Assembly: GCF_900105125.1 (NCBI RefSeq)
Contig: NZ_LT629750.1
Location: forward strand, 434,001-498,000
Reading direction: 5' to 3'
Origin: Bradyrhizobium canariense
GTDB lineage: Bacteria; Pseudomonadota; Alphaproteobacteria; Rhizobiales; Xanthobacteraceae
DNA: 64,000 nucleotides
Position 1 is the stretch's first letter. Every line of letters begins with the position of its first letter. Of the stretch, positions 17,345-26,588 are shown one piece after another. A program made the position numbers and the translations under genes. Under the pieces are notes generated by a model. That model did not search any database. It was not told the DNA's origin and saw only the letters and a list, made by a program, of their open reading frames with translations.

Positions 17345-17443
17345 TAACTGAATTCGCTGATCAAGACGTCGTTCACTAACATGTGGGTTAGCTTGGGTCT
17401 CTGCTTGCTCGCCGCGATAAACGGACTGCCTGCCGGGCGCCGG

Positions 17444-17680
17444 TTATTCTTTGTCGGAATGTTTCTCAACATTGCTGCGGAACAAGCCGCTGAAAAAACG
17501 CGAGACGCTTTTCCATGCGGTGGCGAAAACCGCCAGACCTGACGCCACAACGGCGATAACACCCTGAAAAATAATGCTTCCGGTGCCGGGATCCAAATAG
17601 GCAGCCGCCTCCGATACGCCCGCGATCGTGAAATTCAAGAGCGCGAAGCACAGCAGGATGTATTTTACTTTTCGATTCAT
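17444..17680 (-). CDS. Small membrane protein with YLDPGTGS motif
   Basis: A 78-residue protein with two hydrophobic segments: residues about 7-25, and about 35-57 (SIIFQGVIAVVASGLAVFATAW). Between them is AYLDPGTGSIIFQ, a motif of a widespread small-protein family found beside sulfatase-like and surface polysaccharide genes. The sulfatase-like gene at 20181 lies nearby, on the other strand. The biochemical role is not known. Confidence 0.82.
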   Translation of the reverse strand: MNRKVKYILLCFALLNFTIAGVSEAAAYLDPGTGSIIFQGVIAVVASGLAVFATAWKSVSRFFSGLFRSNVEKHSDKE

Positions 17681-17814
17681 CGGCGGACTATCAGTGTCGT
17701 GACACGCATCGTCAATGAAGGTTTTTGCATTGCGAGGTGAACTTTATTTAATTTGATTTAAGCGCCGGATTTGACACGTTCTTGGTGGGGGACGCGCGAC
17801 GATCGGTAACGCCT

Positions 17815-17876
17815 GCAAGCAGGCGACTTGCCCGTTCGCGAGCAACGGATTGTCTGCTCGCAAGCAGGTGATTTGC
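17815..17876. repeat. Imperfect direct repeat upstream of the dienelactone hydrolase gene
   Basis: GCAAGCAGGCGACTTGC (17815-17831) recurs as GCAAGCAGGTGATTTGC (17860-17876), 15 of 17 bases equal, 45 bases apart. Each copy can fold on itself (GCAAG with CTTGC or TTTGC). The second copy ends 54 bases before the start codon at 17931, so the pair could be an operator. Confidence 0.55.
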
Positions 17877-17930
17877 GTTTCACAAAGCTACTTTGCTGAA
17901 TGCGCCTCTCAACGACCCGGGGAATTTACA

Positions 17931-18818
17931 ATGAGCGACGAACTCCTGACATCCGACGTCGTCGGACTGACAAAAGTCGCGCCGTTTTCGCGCCGCGGAT
18001 TCATGACCGCATCGGCCGCTGTCACCGCGGGCTATACGCTCGCCGCCGGACCTGTGCGTGCCGACGTCATCAAGACCGATACCAATGGCCTCACCGCGGG
18101 CGATACAAAAATAAAAGTGGCCGATGGCGAGATGCCCGGCTATTTCGCGCGGCCGAGCGGCGTCAGCAATCCGCCGGTCGTGTTGGTGGCGATGGAGATT
18201 TTCGGTCTGCACGAATACATCAAGGACGTGACGCGGCGTCTTGCCAAGCTCGGCGCTTTCGCTGTCGCGCCGGATTATTATTTCCGCAAGGGCGTCGACC
18301 TCACCAAGATTTCCGACATCGCGCAATTGCTTCCGGTCGTGAACGCCAAGCCGGACGCGGAGCTGCTGTCCGATCTCGACAGCACGGTGGCCTGGGCCAA
18401 ATTGCAGGGCGGCGATACTAGCCGGCTTGGCATCATTGGATTCTGTCGCGGCGGGCGCACGGTGTGGGAATATGCCGCCCATAGTAGCGCGCTCAAGGCG
18501 GGTGTCGCGTTTTATGGTCCGCCCGTCGATCCGCCGAACCCGCTCTGGCCGAAGAGCCCGACGCAGCTTGCCCCCGACATGAAGGCGCCGGTGCTGGGTC
18601 TGTACGGAGAGGCTGATACCGGCATTCCCGTTGCAACCGTCGAGGCGCTGAAGGCTGCGCTCGCCGAAAACAAGAAAACCGCCGAATTCAAGATTTATCC
18701 GGGTGCGCCACATGGCTTTCATGCCGACTATCGGGCGAGCTATCGCAAGGAAGCCGCCGAGGACGCGTGGCGCCAGATGCAGGCCTGGCTCGCAAAGTAC
18801 AAAGTGCTTGGCTCATGA
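17931..18818 (+). CDS. Dienelactone hydrolase family protein, Tat-exported
   Basis: A 295-residue protein. SRRGFMTASAAVTAGYT is a twin-arginine signal, cleaved near PVRA, so it acts in the periplasm. The enzyme part has the family triad: C in GFCRGG, D in GEADTGIP, H in APHGFH, plus E in VAMEIFG. Cytoplasmic members hydrolyse dienelactone to maleylacetate; the exported version probably acts on another ester. The ATG at 17931 was chosen because the Tat signal follows. Its stop overlaps the next start (ATGA). Confidence 0.9.
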   Translation: MSDELLTSDVVGLTKVAPFSRRGFMTASAAVTAGYTLAAGPVRADVIKTDTNGLTAGDTKIKVADGEMPGYFARPSGVSNPPVVLVAMEIFGLHEYIKDVTRRLAKLGAFAVAPDYYFRKGVDLTKISDIAQLLPVVNAKPDAELLSDLDSTVAWAKLQGGDTSRLGIIGFCRGGRTVWEYAAHSSALKAGVAFYGPPVDPPNPLWPKSPTQLAPDMKAPVLGLYGEADTGIPVATVEALKAALAENKKTAEFKIYPGAPHGFHADYRASYRKEAAEDAWRQMQAWLAKYKVLGS

Positions 18819-20212
18819 TAATCGTACGTGACCATGGGTCGTTTCGCGATCCTTCCGGCTACGTTGCGCATTACGGAGACAGAATCTTCAGAGTGCTGCG
18901 GGAGGACGCATTCAGTTCATTCGAATGGTTGAAGTCCTCCGGCTTCCTGGCCGAACTGGTCGCTAAAAAGTGGCTGGTGCCGACAGACGTATCTTCCGAG
19001 CCGGCTATTCGAGATATCTCGCAGCGCGTCCTCGAGCACGAGCCGATCGACTTTATATCCTATCCGTATGAATGGCCGTTTGAGCTTTTGAAGCGCGCGG
19101 CGCTGTTTCACCTCGATCTTCACCTTCTGGCGCTTGAATCCAGTTTTACGCTGACGGACGCCAGTGCATATAACGTTCAATTCATCGGGACCAAACCGAT
19201 CTTCATCGATCCGTTGTCGCTGGTCTCGTACAGCGAAGGCCAGCTCTGGTTCGGCCAGCGCCAGTTCTGTGAGCAGTTCCTCAATCCACTCCTGCTCACT
19301 TCACTGTTGAAGATCCCGTTCAATGCCTGGTATCGGGGCTCGCTTGAGGGGATTTCATCCGAGGATCTGGCGCGTGCGCTCCGTCCGAAGCACAAGCTGT
19401 CGTGGCGCGTCTGGTCCGAGGTTCTGATTCCGGTTTGGCTGCAGCGCTCTGCCCGATCCGATCCGTCAAGAATAGCCACGGCAAAACAACGAAAATTGCC
19501 GATGAAGGCCCTTCAATTCATGCTGCGCAATCTCAGGACATGGATTGCGGGAATGCGCGATCCATTTACAACGGAGACGACGACCTGGAGCAGCTACGAG
19601 GTCGAAAATTCTTATTTGCCGGAAGAGGAGAGACGCAAGCAATCCTTCGTGGCGGATTTTATTGCCCGCTTGCGGCCCCGGATGGTCTGGGATCTCGGTT
19701 GCAACACCGGCCGCTATAGCGAGACGGCCCTGCGTGCCGGCGCCCAAACTGCCGTCGGTTTCGACAGCGATCACGGCGCGCTCAGCCTTGCCGTACAACG
19801 CTCTGTCCGGAGCAATCTGAAATTTCTGCCGCTTCTGATGGATGCGTGCAACCCCAGCCCAAGCCAGGGGTGGAACCAGAAAGAGCGCGCCGGACTGACT
19901 TCCAGAAGCAAACCGGACGCCATATTGGCGTTGGCGATCGAGCATCACATTGCGATCGGCCGCAACGTGCCGCTGCCGATGCTTCTGGACTGGATGACCG
20001 GTCTGGCTGACTGCGGCGTTGTGGAGTTCGTTCCGAAGAGCGATTCGACGGTCCAGCGCATGCTGAGCATCCGGCAGGACATCTTCGATCAATACTCGCA
20101 AGCTGAATTCGAATGCGAATTGACCAAGCGCGCGGCCATCGAGAAAAAGGAAGTCGTTTCCTCGTCGGGACGGACGCTCTATGTCTATGCGAAAAATCCG
20201 TCCCGTGCGTAG
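18815..20212 (+). CDS. NoeA-like class I SAM-dependent methyltransferase
   Basis: A 465-residue two-part protein. The N-terminal part opens with RDHGSFRDPSGYVAHYGDRIFR and has DASAYNVQFIGTKPIFIDPLS, reminiscent of small-molecule kinase folds. The C-terminal part has SAM motif I, VWDLGCNTGRYSE, at about residue 290, and a following acidic D in GFDSD. The overall pattern fits the family of the rhizobial nodulation protein NoeA, also present in non-nodulating bacteria. The start overlaps the previous stop by 4 bp and the end overlaps the sulfatase-like gene by 32 bp, so the three are one operon. Substrate unknown. Confidence 0.78.
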   Translation: MIIVRDHGSFRDPSGYVAHYGDRIFRVLREDAFSSFEWLKSSGFLAELVAKKWLVPTDVSSEPAIRDISQRVLEHEPIDFISYPYEWPFELLKRAALFHLDLHLLALESSFTLTDASAYNVQFIGTKPIFIDPLSLVSYSEGQLWFGQRQFCEQFLNPLLLTSLLKIPFNAWYRGSLEGISSEDLARALRPKHKLSWRVWSEVLIPVWLQRSARSDPSRIATAKQRKLPMKALQFMLRNLRTWIAGMRDPFTTETTTWSSYEVENSYLPEEERRKQSFVADFIARLRPRMVWDLGCNTGRYSETALRAGAQTAVGFDSDHGALSLAVQRSVRSNLKFLPLLMDACNPSPSQGWNQKERAGLTSRSKPDAILALAIEHHIAIGRNVPLPMLLDWMTGLADCGVVEFVPKSDSTVQRMLSIRQDIFDQYSQAEFECELTKRAAIEKKEVVSSSGRTLYVYAKNPSRA

Positions 20213-21767
20213 AATATTCGAGATTTGCCTCTCCGTCGTCGTCCTCGGGCTGTTCTCGGGCGTGGCTTTTCTGAATTTTTACCGGATAAACTTTGAAAGC
20301 CTCGAAGGGGCGTCTCGCACCCTTCGTTGGTATTTCATGGTGCTGGCGACCGCGATCGTGATTTCGCTGGCAGCCAAGGCGGTGTTTCGGTCGTTTCCAA
20401 TCGCCCGGATATTTCTGGTCGCCGCCGTCATATCCTTCATGGCGTTTTCCTACGACGAAATAAAAATGCTGGTTTCCCACGATGAGATCAAAACCCTCGT
20501 CGGCGACGATAATTTCCTGAAATTTTCGGTGGGCTGCTGGGCTGTTGCAACCCTATTGATCGGCGTGCTGGTCGGCATTTTCTCCAGGCAAGCGGTTGTT
20601 CTGCCGACGATGGCGCTGGTCGGCATCATTTATGTGGTGCCGGCCGCGATGAGCCTCGTTCAGGCGCGCGCGCATCCCGTCACGGTGAACGATCCCAAGG
20701 CGCTCGCCCTGACTGCGCGCAGGACTCCCAATGTCTATTGGATCGTGCTGGATGGTTATCCGCGGCAGGATGTCCTTCAGGAATTTTTCAATTTTGACAA
20801 CGAACCGTTCGTGCAGAGTTTGAAGGGTCTCGACTTCACCGTCTACGATCATGCGCTGGCGAGTTTTCCGGAGACGATATTCTCGATATCGAGCACGGTT
20901 TCCTTGGGGTTTCTGGTAAGCGGGACAGGATCCTCGCTCAAGATGCCGCCATCTGCGGAATTATATCGCGCCGTCCGTGGCCAAAACGTTGTCGTCAATA
21001 CGATGCGATCGATGGGCTATCGCTACATCCATTTCGAGAACGGGTATGACAATCTGACTCAATGCCCCATGGAAGGAGCGATTTGCATCAAGGGCAACGT
21101 TCAGTCTGACGGTGGAGTCATCCAGTTTGACGAATTCAACCTGGCCGTTCTGTCGAAAACCCCTCTGATGGATTTGATCGCCGCGTTCGCGAACAGATCG
21201 GCCGATCAATCGCCGTTTATGAAGGGGGCGGTACATGAGCTGACCAACAAGCTTTCGAGCGTGCCTGAACATGGCGAGCCCTTTTTCCTGTACGCTCACG
21301 TCTTGGCTCCGCATCCGCCGATCCGCTTCCGACGCGATTGTTCCGTGAGAGTGGTTACACCGGATCTCGTGGATTGGAATTCGAAGGACAGGTCCGCTTT
21401 CCTGGATCAACTGGGTTGTGTGAACGACGAGGCGATTGCGCTCCTGAAGACCGTGGTTCAAAGAGATCCCCAGGCGATCATTGTGGTTCAATCGGACCAT
21501 GGCACCGCGTTTCGCGGCCAGTTCAAGAAACCGTTCGATGCCTGGGACCAGTTGGATCTGAAGGAACGGTTTGGCGCATTGAACGCGCTTCGCATGCCCG
21601 CAGCCTGTTCGAGCTACGCGCAAGGAACCGTCGATCTGGTTAATACATTCTCTCGCGTGTTGAGTTGTATTTCGGATCGCAGTCTGCCGGATAAGGTATC
21701 GCGGCAGTTCGTCGTCTGGCATGGCGACATGACAAGCGTTCACGAATACCGGATGGATTCGGAATAG
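20181..21767 (+). CDS. Membrane-bound sulfatase-like protein
   Basis: A 528-residue protein with about five membrane segments in the first 165 residues, then an alkaline-phosphatase-superfamily domain: PNVYWIVLDGYPRQD begins it and VVQSDHGTAFRG carries the Asp-His metal ligands. Similar proteins transfer or remove phospho- or sulfo-groups on surface glycans. The nucleophile expected after the first strand is not obvious, a caution about activity. Start at ATG 20181 is favoured by its distance from GGACGG; ATG 20187 is possible. Confidence 0.82.
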   Translation: MSMRKIRPVRRIFEICLSVVVLGLFSGVAFLNFYRINFESLEGASRTLRWYFMVLATAIVISLAAKAVFRSFPIARIFLVAAVISFMAFSYDEIKMLVSHDEIKTLVGDDNFLKFSVGCWAVATLLIGVLVGIFSRQAVVLPTMALVGIIYVVPAAMSLVQARAHPVTVNDPKALALTARRTPNVYWIVLDGYPRQDVLQEFFNFDNEPFVQSLKGLDFTVYDHALASFPETIFSISSTVSLGFLVSGTGSSLKMPPSAELYRAVRGQNVVVNTMRSMGYRYIHFENGYDNLTQCPMEGAICIKGNVQSDGGVIQFDEFNLAVLSKTPLMDLIAAFANRSADQSPFMKGAVHELTNKLSSVPEHGEPFFLYAHVLAPHPPIRFRRDCSVRVVTPDLVDWNSKDRSAFLDQLGCVNDEAIALLKTVVQRDPQAIIVVQSDHGTAFRGQFKKPFDAWDQLDLKERFGALNALRMPAACSSYAQGTVDLVNTFSRVLSCISDRSLPDKVSRQFVVWHGDMTSVHEYRMDSE

Positions 21768-21831
21768 CCGGGGCGCTCCAGGCCGCCGCCCGGGGAGGGC
21801 GGAGGAGGTCGCCTACGCCGCGGCAGCCCAC

Positions 21832-21876
21832 AAAAAAACAAGGCCGCAGGCGGAGTATAACGCCTATGCGGCCTTG
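21832..21876 (-). terminator. Rho-independent terminator, minus strand
   Basis: CAAGGCCGCA (21839-21848) pairs with TGCGGCCTTG (21867-21876), with an inner GGCG/CGCC pair. On the minus strand the hairpin is followed by seven T residues (21832-21838). It would end transcripts of the gene at 22038-22535. No gene is seen in 21768-22037. Confidence 0.8.
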
Positions 21877-22037
21877 CCCTGCCCGGATATTAAAATCGGC
21901 TTTCGCCACCCGGTGCCGACATCATGGCCCAGTTCCCGGTCTGGAGACTGTGATCCATTTCACAAATGGCTCAAAAAAGTCACGGTTGGCCGTGGGGAAG
22001 TCGCGCGGCGGGCGCCCCGCCTGCGGCTATCCTGCCG

Positions 22038-22535
22038 TTAAGTCCCTGATTTAACCCGTCTGCGCTGGGCGGCGTGGGATCGGCTTGTACGTCGAGGCGA
22101 AGGCTGACTGGCCGATTCAGTGGGCTGGGCGCTGGCGAACGACTGCCTGAGGCTCTCGACGGCGCTGGTCAGACTTCCAACCTGATCCGTCAGTCGCTTG
22201 GCCTCGTTTTGCTGCGCCGCTATCAGCCGCTTGACGGTTTCCATCTGATCCTGAAGCGCCTGCAACTGGTCGATGGCCTCCTGCTGGGAGACATCCAAGG
22301 CCTTCGTTTTCTCGATCAGTTGCTCGGAGGCCTGAACCGCTCGGGCCTGAATCTGTCGCGTGGCTAGGGCGCGGAGGTCCTGCTCGGGCGAAGCGCCGCT
22401 ATAGGCCCGCCACACGGAAATCGATCCGGCGCCAACCACCAGGACGACAAGCGCCACGGCCGCAAGCATAATCGGCTGTCCGCCGAAACGCGCGATACCA
22501 TCAGCCTTTACGTCAGCCGGAGGGACGTCAAGCAT
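22038..22535 (-). CDS. Single-pass membrane protein with coiled coil
   Basis: A 165-residue protein. One membrane segment lies at about residues 23-43 (MLAAVALVVLVVGAGSISVW). Residues about 60-130 are rich in Q, E, L and A in a heptad-like pattern (EQLIEKTKALDVSQQEAIDQLQALQDQM), consistent with a coiled coil facing the periplasm. The C-terminus is basic (RRTSRSHAAQRRRVK). Function unrecognised. Confidence 0.78.
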   Translation of the reverse strand: MLDVPPADVKADGIARFGGQPIMLAAVALVVLVVGAGSISVWRAYSGASPEQDLRALATRQIQARAVQASEQLIEKTKALDVSQQEAIDQLQALQDQMETVKRLIAAQQNEAKRLTDQVGSLTSAVESLRQSFASAQPTESASQPSPRRTSRSHAAQRRRVKSGT

Positions 22536-22642
22536 GGCAATAGAAAGCCAGACTCGCCCTGAAAGTTCCAGTACTTAATTCAAGTGTGCAGTGCAAAAAG
22601 CGAGATAAGTCGTTGCTCCTGCCGGGGTATCCGCGGGAGCCC

Positions 22643-23534
22643 TCAGGGCTTTCGAAGGTGGGTTCGGATAAACTGGCCAGCACTTGCCAGCGCCAGCCGG
22701 CCGTCTTCCAGTCGCGCATTCCACATCGGCCAAGCGTGGATCATCTGCGGCCAGATTTGCAGCGTTACCTCGACATCGGCCGATCCAGCGGCTGCGGCGA
22801 GCCGCGTGGCGTCGGCAAGCAGCGTCTCGGCCGAACCGACCTGGATCAGGGCGGGCGGGAAACCCCTGAGGTCAGCGAATAGCGGCGAGATCATCGGGTT
22901 CTCGCGGCTGACGGATTTGGGCGCATAGGCGTCCGCCAATTCTTCCAGATAGGCCTTGTGGATGAGCGGATCGACGGCATCCTTGGTGTCGTGTGTCGCG
23001 CCGGACATCGTAAGATCGGTCCATGGCGAGAGAAGCCACACGCATGCAGGTCGGGCCTCGTTAGCCCCGCGCAAGCTGTTGATGAGCCCAAGCGCAAGAT
23101 TGCCGCCTGCGCTATCGCCGCCGATGGCGATGCAGTCGGCCGCGATACCCTGTCGGCGCAGGAAGCGCCATGCCGTCATCGCGTCCTCATGGGCGGCCGG
23201 ATAGGGATGCTCGGGAGCAAGCCGGTACCCGATCGCCAGCGTGCGCATCTGCCGCGCGGCCCGCTTCCGTCACCAGCCTGCGGTGGCTGACAATCGAGCC
23301 GGAGCAGTAGCCGCCGCCGTGAAAGAACATCAGGACGCGCGATGGATCGCTGCCGGGTGCAAGCGACCATTCGCCGGGTACGCCATCGCAGTCGACGGCC
23401 TCACAGGTCACGTCGCCGGCGATCGGCCAGACCGATCCCACCTCGTCGATGCGCTGGCGCCGCTGTGACCATCCGACCGGTCGGGGCTTTGAACCCAGCA
23501 ATGCGCGGATGGCATCAATCTCGGTTTGGGCCAA
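22643..23534 (-). pseudogene. Alpha/beta hydrolase (acetyl-esterase type), frameshifted
   Basis: The N-terminal half (23534 down to about 23250) reads MAQTEIDAIRALLGS and has the oxyanion motif HGGGYCSGS; it then runs into unrelated sequence after LVTEAGRAA. The expected continuation, RTLAIGYRLAPEHPYPAA and GGDSAGGNLALGL with serine nucleophile, is in another frame down to 22643, ending with a catalytic HAWPMW. The break near 23245-23255 needs one base removed or two added. Together they form a normal about 297-residue hormone-sensitive-lipase-type esterase. It is either a recent pseudogene or a sequence error. Confidence 0.85.
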
Positions 23535-23844
23535 TTCTGCTTCTCCAGAAAGACTCCCAAAAGGTCAGCTTCTCCCGAGCAAACCCGATCGCACACCCAA
23601 ATATCCGGTGAGACTAGCAATAGCAGACCCGGACGGAGGCCGAGAGCAGGAAATTGCGTAGAGCTTGCGCGCGGCGGCTTCCGGATCGCCGAACGGGCTG
23701 TCACCGATCAATTTCATGGCTCGAACTTGAGGGAGCGATCACGTCTTAGTCGAACGTGGTTAGGGTCGTGGCCCCCATTGATCTCGCGCGCTAGTTGCGC
23801 TACTCGCCGCAGGGTTATCAGGGTCAGATTACGCCGGACGACGA
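23535..23844. other. Intergenic region between esterase remnant and MBOAT gene
   Basis: No gene, RNA or clear terminator is seen in these 310 bases. They lie between divergent genes and should contain their promoters. I could not identify a convincing promoter element. Confidence 0.4.
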
Positions 23845-25341
23845 ATGCTCTTCAACTCAGTCTCCTTCATCTTCGTCTTCTTGCCGGCGACCCTGTTGAT
23901 TTTTTTCCTGTTTGGTACGGTCTCGCGCACGCTTGCTCTGTTTTTTCTCGCTGTCGCGTCATTGGTGTTCTACGCTCAGACGAACAGCCACTACCTTCTC
24001 ATCCTCGTCCCCTCGATCATCGTCAATTACTTGATCGGCAGCGCCTTGTCGCGTGCATGGATCGGTGATCGTCGCCGTTTCGCGGTCGTCACATTCGGAA
24101 TAGCAGCCAACCTGGCCTGCCTTTTTATATTCAAATATCTCGATCTTTTCATCTATACGATCGATAGCCTCCACGTCGTCAACATCGATCCATTGAAGAT
24201 CGAGCTACCGCTCGGCATTTCGTTTTTTACATTTACGCAAGTCGCGTTCCTGGTCGATGCCTATCAACGCAAAGTCAGCGAAACACGATTCTTGAATTAC
24301 GCACTCTTTGTCTCGTATTTTCCGCATTTGGTCGCGGGGCCAATTCTGCATCATGCCGAGATGATGCCGCAGTTTTCGGCCCAATCAACCTTCCGCCCAA
24401 GAATCGAAAATTTCGCTATCGGGCTGTCCGTCTTTTTCATCGGGCTTTTCAAGAAAGTCATGATAGCCGACAGCCTCGCGCCGCACGTTCACAGGATATT
24501 CGACGCATCCGGGCAGGGAGCCAGCTTTTCGACGCTGGAGGCATGGTCGGGAGCATTGTTCTACGCGCTCCAGATCTATTTCGACTTTTCCGGATATTCC
24601 GATATGGCAATCGGATTGTCGCTGCTCTTCGGGGTAAGATTGCCGCTGAACTTCAACTCGCCCTACAAGGCCGTCAATATCACTGACTTCTGGCGACGCT
24701 GGCACATGACCCTATCGCGCTTTCTGCGCGACTATTTGTATATTCCGCTGGGAGGCAACCGCGTGGGCGAGACCCGAAGGCTCGCCAACGTCATGATCGT
24801 TATGCTGCTCGGCGGCCTGTGGCACGGTGCTTCCTGGACATTTATGGTCTGGGGTGGTCTTCACGGCATCTATCTGATGGCAAACCGTGCCTGGCACTTG
24901 CTGATCGGGGAAAACCCGACAAAAAGCCGGTTATCAATCCTGACGGGACGCCTCACGACGTTTCTGCTGGTTACCGTCGCATGGGTCTTTTTTCGCTCCC
25001 CAACCTTTGGCACGGCGTTGAGCATCGCCCAAAGCATGCTTGGATTGAACACGACGTTCTCGCCTGCCGATCCGGTTGGATCATATCTGCCATCGGGCGA
25101 CGTTACTGCGATCGCGGCAGCGGCGTTGGCGATAGCGTGGTTTTTGCCAAACACACAGGAGATCATGTCGCTATACAAGCCGGCGCTGGGCACTCCGTCA
25201 GCAATTTGCGCAGCTCCTTGGGCGGTGCTGTGGCGGCCGACCGTCGCTTCCGCCATTGTCGTCGGCACAATGGCAGTCGCATCGCTGGCGACGATCATTT
25301 TTGAAAAAAGAGTCGGCGACTTTATATATTTTCAGTTTTGA
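23845..25341 (+). CDS. MBOAT family O-acyltransferase (AlgI-like)
   Basis: A 498-residue polytopic membrane enzyme. The family core is clear: SYFPHLVAGPI, QIYFDFSGYSDMAIG, NFWRRWHMTLSRFLRDYLYIPLGG, and the catalytic histidine in GGLWHGASWTFMVWGGLHG. AlgI-type proteins move an acyl group through the membrane for O-acetylation of exported polysaccharides. The next gene, 3 bp downstream, encodes an SGNH-like protein of the sort that completes the transfer. The polysaccharide is unknown. Confidence 0.92.
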   Translation: MLFNSVSFIFVFLPATLLIFFLFGTVSRTLALFFLAVASLVFYAQTNSHYLLILVPSIIVNYLIGSALSRAWIGDRRRFAVVTFGIAANLACLFIFKYLDLFIYTIDSLHVVNIDPLKIELPLGISFFTFTQVAFLVDAYQRKVSETRFLNYALFVSYFPHLVAGPILHHAEMMPQFSAQSTFRPRIENFAIGLSVFFIGLFKKVMIADSLAPHVHRIFDASGQGASFSTLEAWSGALFYALQIYFDFSGYSDMAIGLSLLFGVRLPLNFNSPYKAVNITDFWRRWHMTLSRFLRDYLYIPLGGNRVGETRRLANVMIVMLLGGLWHGASWTFMVWGGLHGIYLMANRAWHLLIGENPTKSRLSILTGRLTTFLLVTVAWVFFRSPTFGTALSIAQSMLGLNTTFSPADPVGSYLPSGDVTAIAAAALAIAWFLPNTQEIMSLYKPALGTPSAICAAPWAVLWRPTVASAIVVGTMAVASLATIIFEKRVGDFIYFQF

Positions 25342-25344
25342 TGC

Positions 25345-26271
25345 ATGAAATCTTATCTCGTCACCATTGCCGCGATCATAATAGTCCCCATCCTCGTGAT
25401 GATGTCGTTGGCCGGGACCGGCGTTTACGCATGTTTCAAATGCGAGTTGCTGCGGTACCAGGAATCCAAGATCGCTCTGGCGTCCGAAGCTGAAACCATC
25501 GTGCTTGGTGACAGCTCGATCGGCTATGCGCTCGACGCGGAAGAGTTTTCCGATCTGAGCGGCAAAAAGACGTTGAACATGGCTTTGACTGGATACGATT
25601 ACGGCATCGGGGGAGTTTATGTCCTGTTGACCGAGCTGCTGTCGAAAGTCCATCCAAAGAATGTTTTGATCTCCCTGACTCCGCAGACGTTCTCGGTTTC
25701 GATTTCACAAATTCATGATCGTCCGATCCAGGGCTTTGTTCAGGCATCCCGGCGGCATCCGCAGATGCTGTTCACCGTCAATCGGAAAATCTCGTTGAAG
25801 GTGGCGAAAACGGCGGCCGTGCAGCTTTTTGACAAGCAGTTCCTGATGGATGGGATTGAATACTTGCGAGGGGGGCGTGTGGCGGTCCCGGATTCTTTTA
25901 GCAAGTATGACTATCTGGAGCCATCGAACAATGTGCTGCACCTGGCAAAGACCGCGACGATAACGTGGGAACCGGAATCGTCCCACGATTATGATGTCTT
26001 CTTCGGCAAGATCGCCAAGCTCTGTGAAACGCATGGTCTGAATTGTCTTTATATGCACGGCCCGCTTGTGAAGTTGGTGGTTGAGCAAAACCAGGAGTTC
26101 ATTGAGAATCTGGGAGACCGAATTGAGCGCACGGGCATCAAAGTCATTCGCCCGTCGCCGATTGCAATTCCCGACGCAGATCTCGGAAATACCATCAACC
26201 ATGTTCGTCCCGGTGTTCGCCTGGCTTACACCAGGAAAGTCTACGAGCTGGTGAGGGAGTCCTTGCGCTAA
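25345..26271 (+). CDS. SGNH-like partner of the MBOAT acyltransferase
   Basis: A 308-residue protein with one N-terminal membrane segment (residues about 5-27) and a periplasmic part. TIVLGDSSIGYALD resembles the GDS block of SGNH hydrolases, and the late TINHVRPG is a candidate histidine block, as in AlgJ, AlgX or DltD-type partners. Only 3 bp separate it from the MBOAT stop, so they are translated together. The exact family is not assigned. Confidence 0.75.
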   Translation: MKSYLVTIAAIIIVPILVMMSLAGTGVYACFKCELLRYQESKIALASEAETIVLGDSSIGYALDAEEFSDLSGKKTLNMALTGYDYGIGGVYVLLTELLSKVHPKNVLISLTPQTFSVSISQIHDRPIQGFVQASRRHPQMLFTVNRKISLKVAKTAAVQLFDKQFLMDGIEYLRGGRVAVPDSFSKYDYLEPSNNVLHLAKTATITWEPESSHDYDVFFGKIAKLCETHGLNCLYMHGPLVKLVVEQNQEFIENLGDRIERTGIKVIRPSPIAIPDADLGNTINHVRPGVRLAYTRKVYELVRESLR

Positions 26272-26588
26272 CCCGATGTCGAAGCCGTCGCCCGAATCGG
26301 CGGTGACCATTAAATGGCCTGCCGGCGACGAATTGCACGAGCTGTGGTGTGTTGGCGAGGGATAAGGCTACCGCCACGCATCGTGGCTGGCGAACATCGT
26401 TCCGAACGGGCAACTCTTGACGGTGTTCGGTTTCTGTGGCGGCGGCAACTGCCGCGCTTCGACATCGTGTATTTCTTCACGATGGCGTCCCAGGCATCCT
26501 GCCACGCCTCAAATGGGACTCGGTCCGCGTCGGCAGTAGCGCCTTCGCAACCGGTATTTGGTGAGCGGACAACAATACCGAAAGGCCG
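26272..26588. other. Intergenic region with no recognised gene
   Basis: These 317 bases have open frames on both strands, but none shows a start with ribosome site or a recognisable protein. The sequence may be a decayed remnant or promoter DNA of the next gene. Confidence 0.4.
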
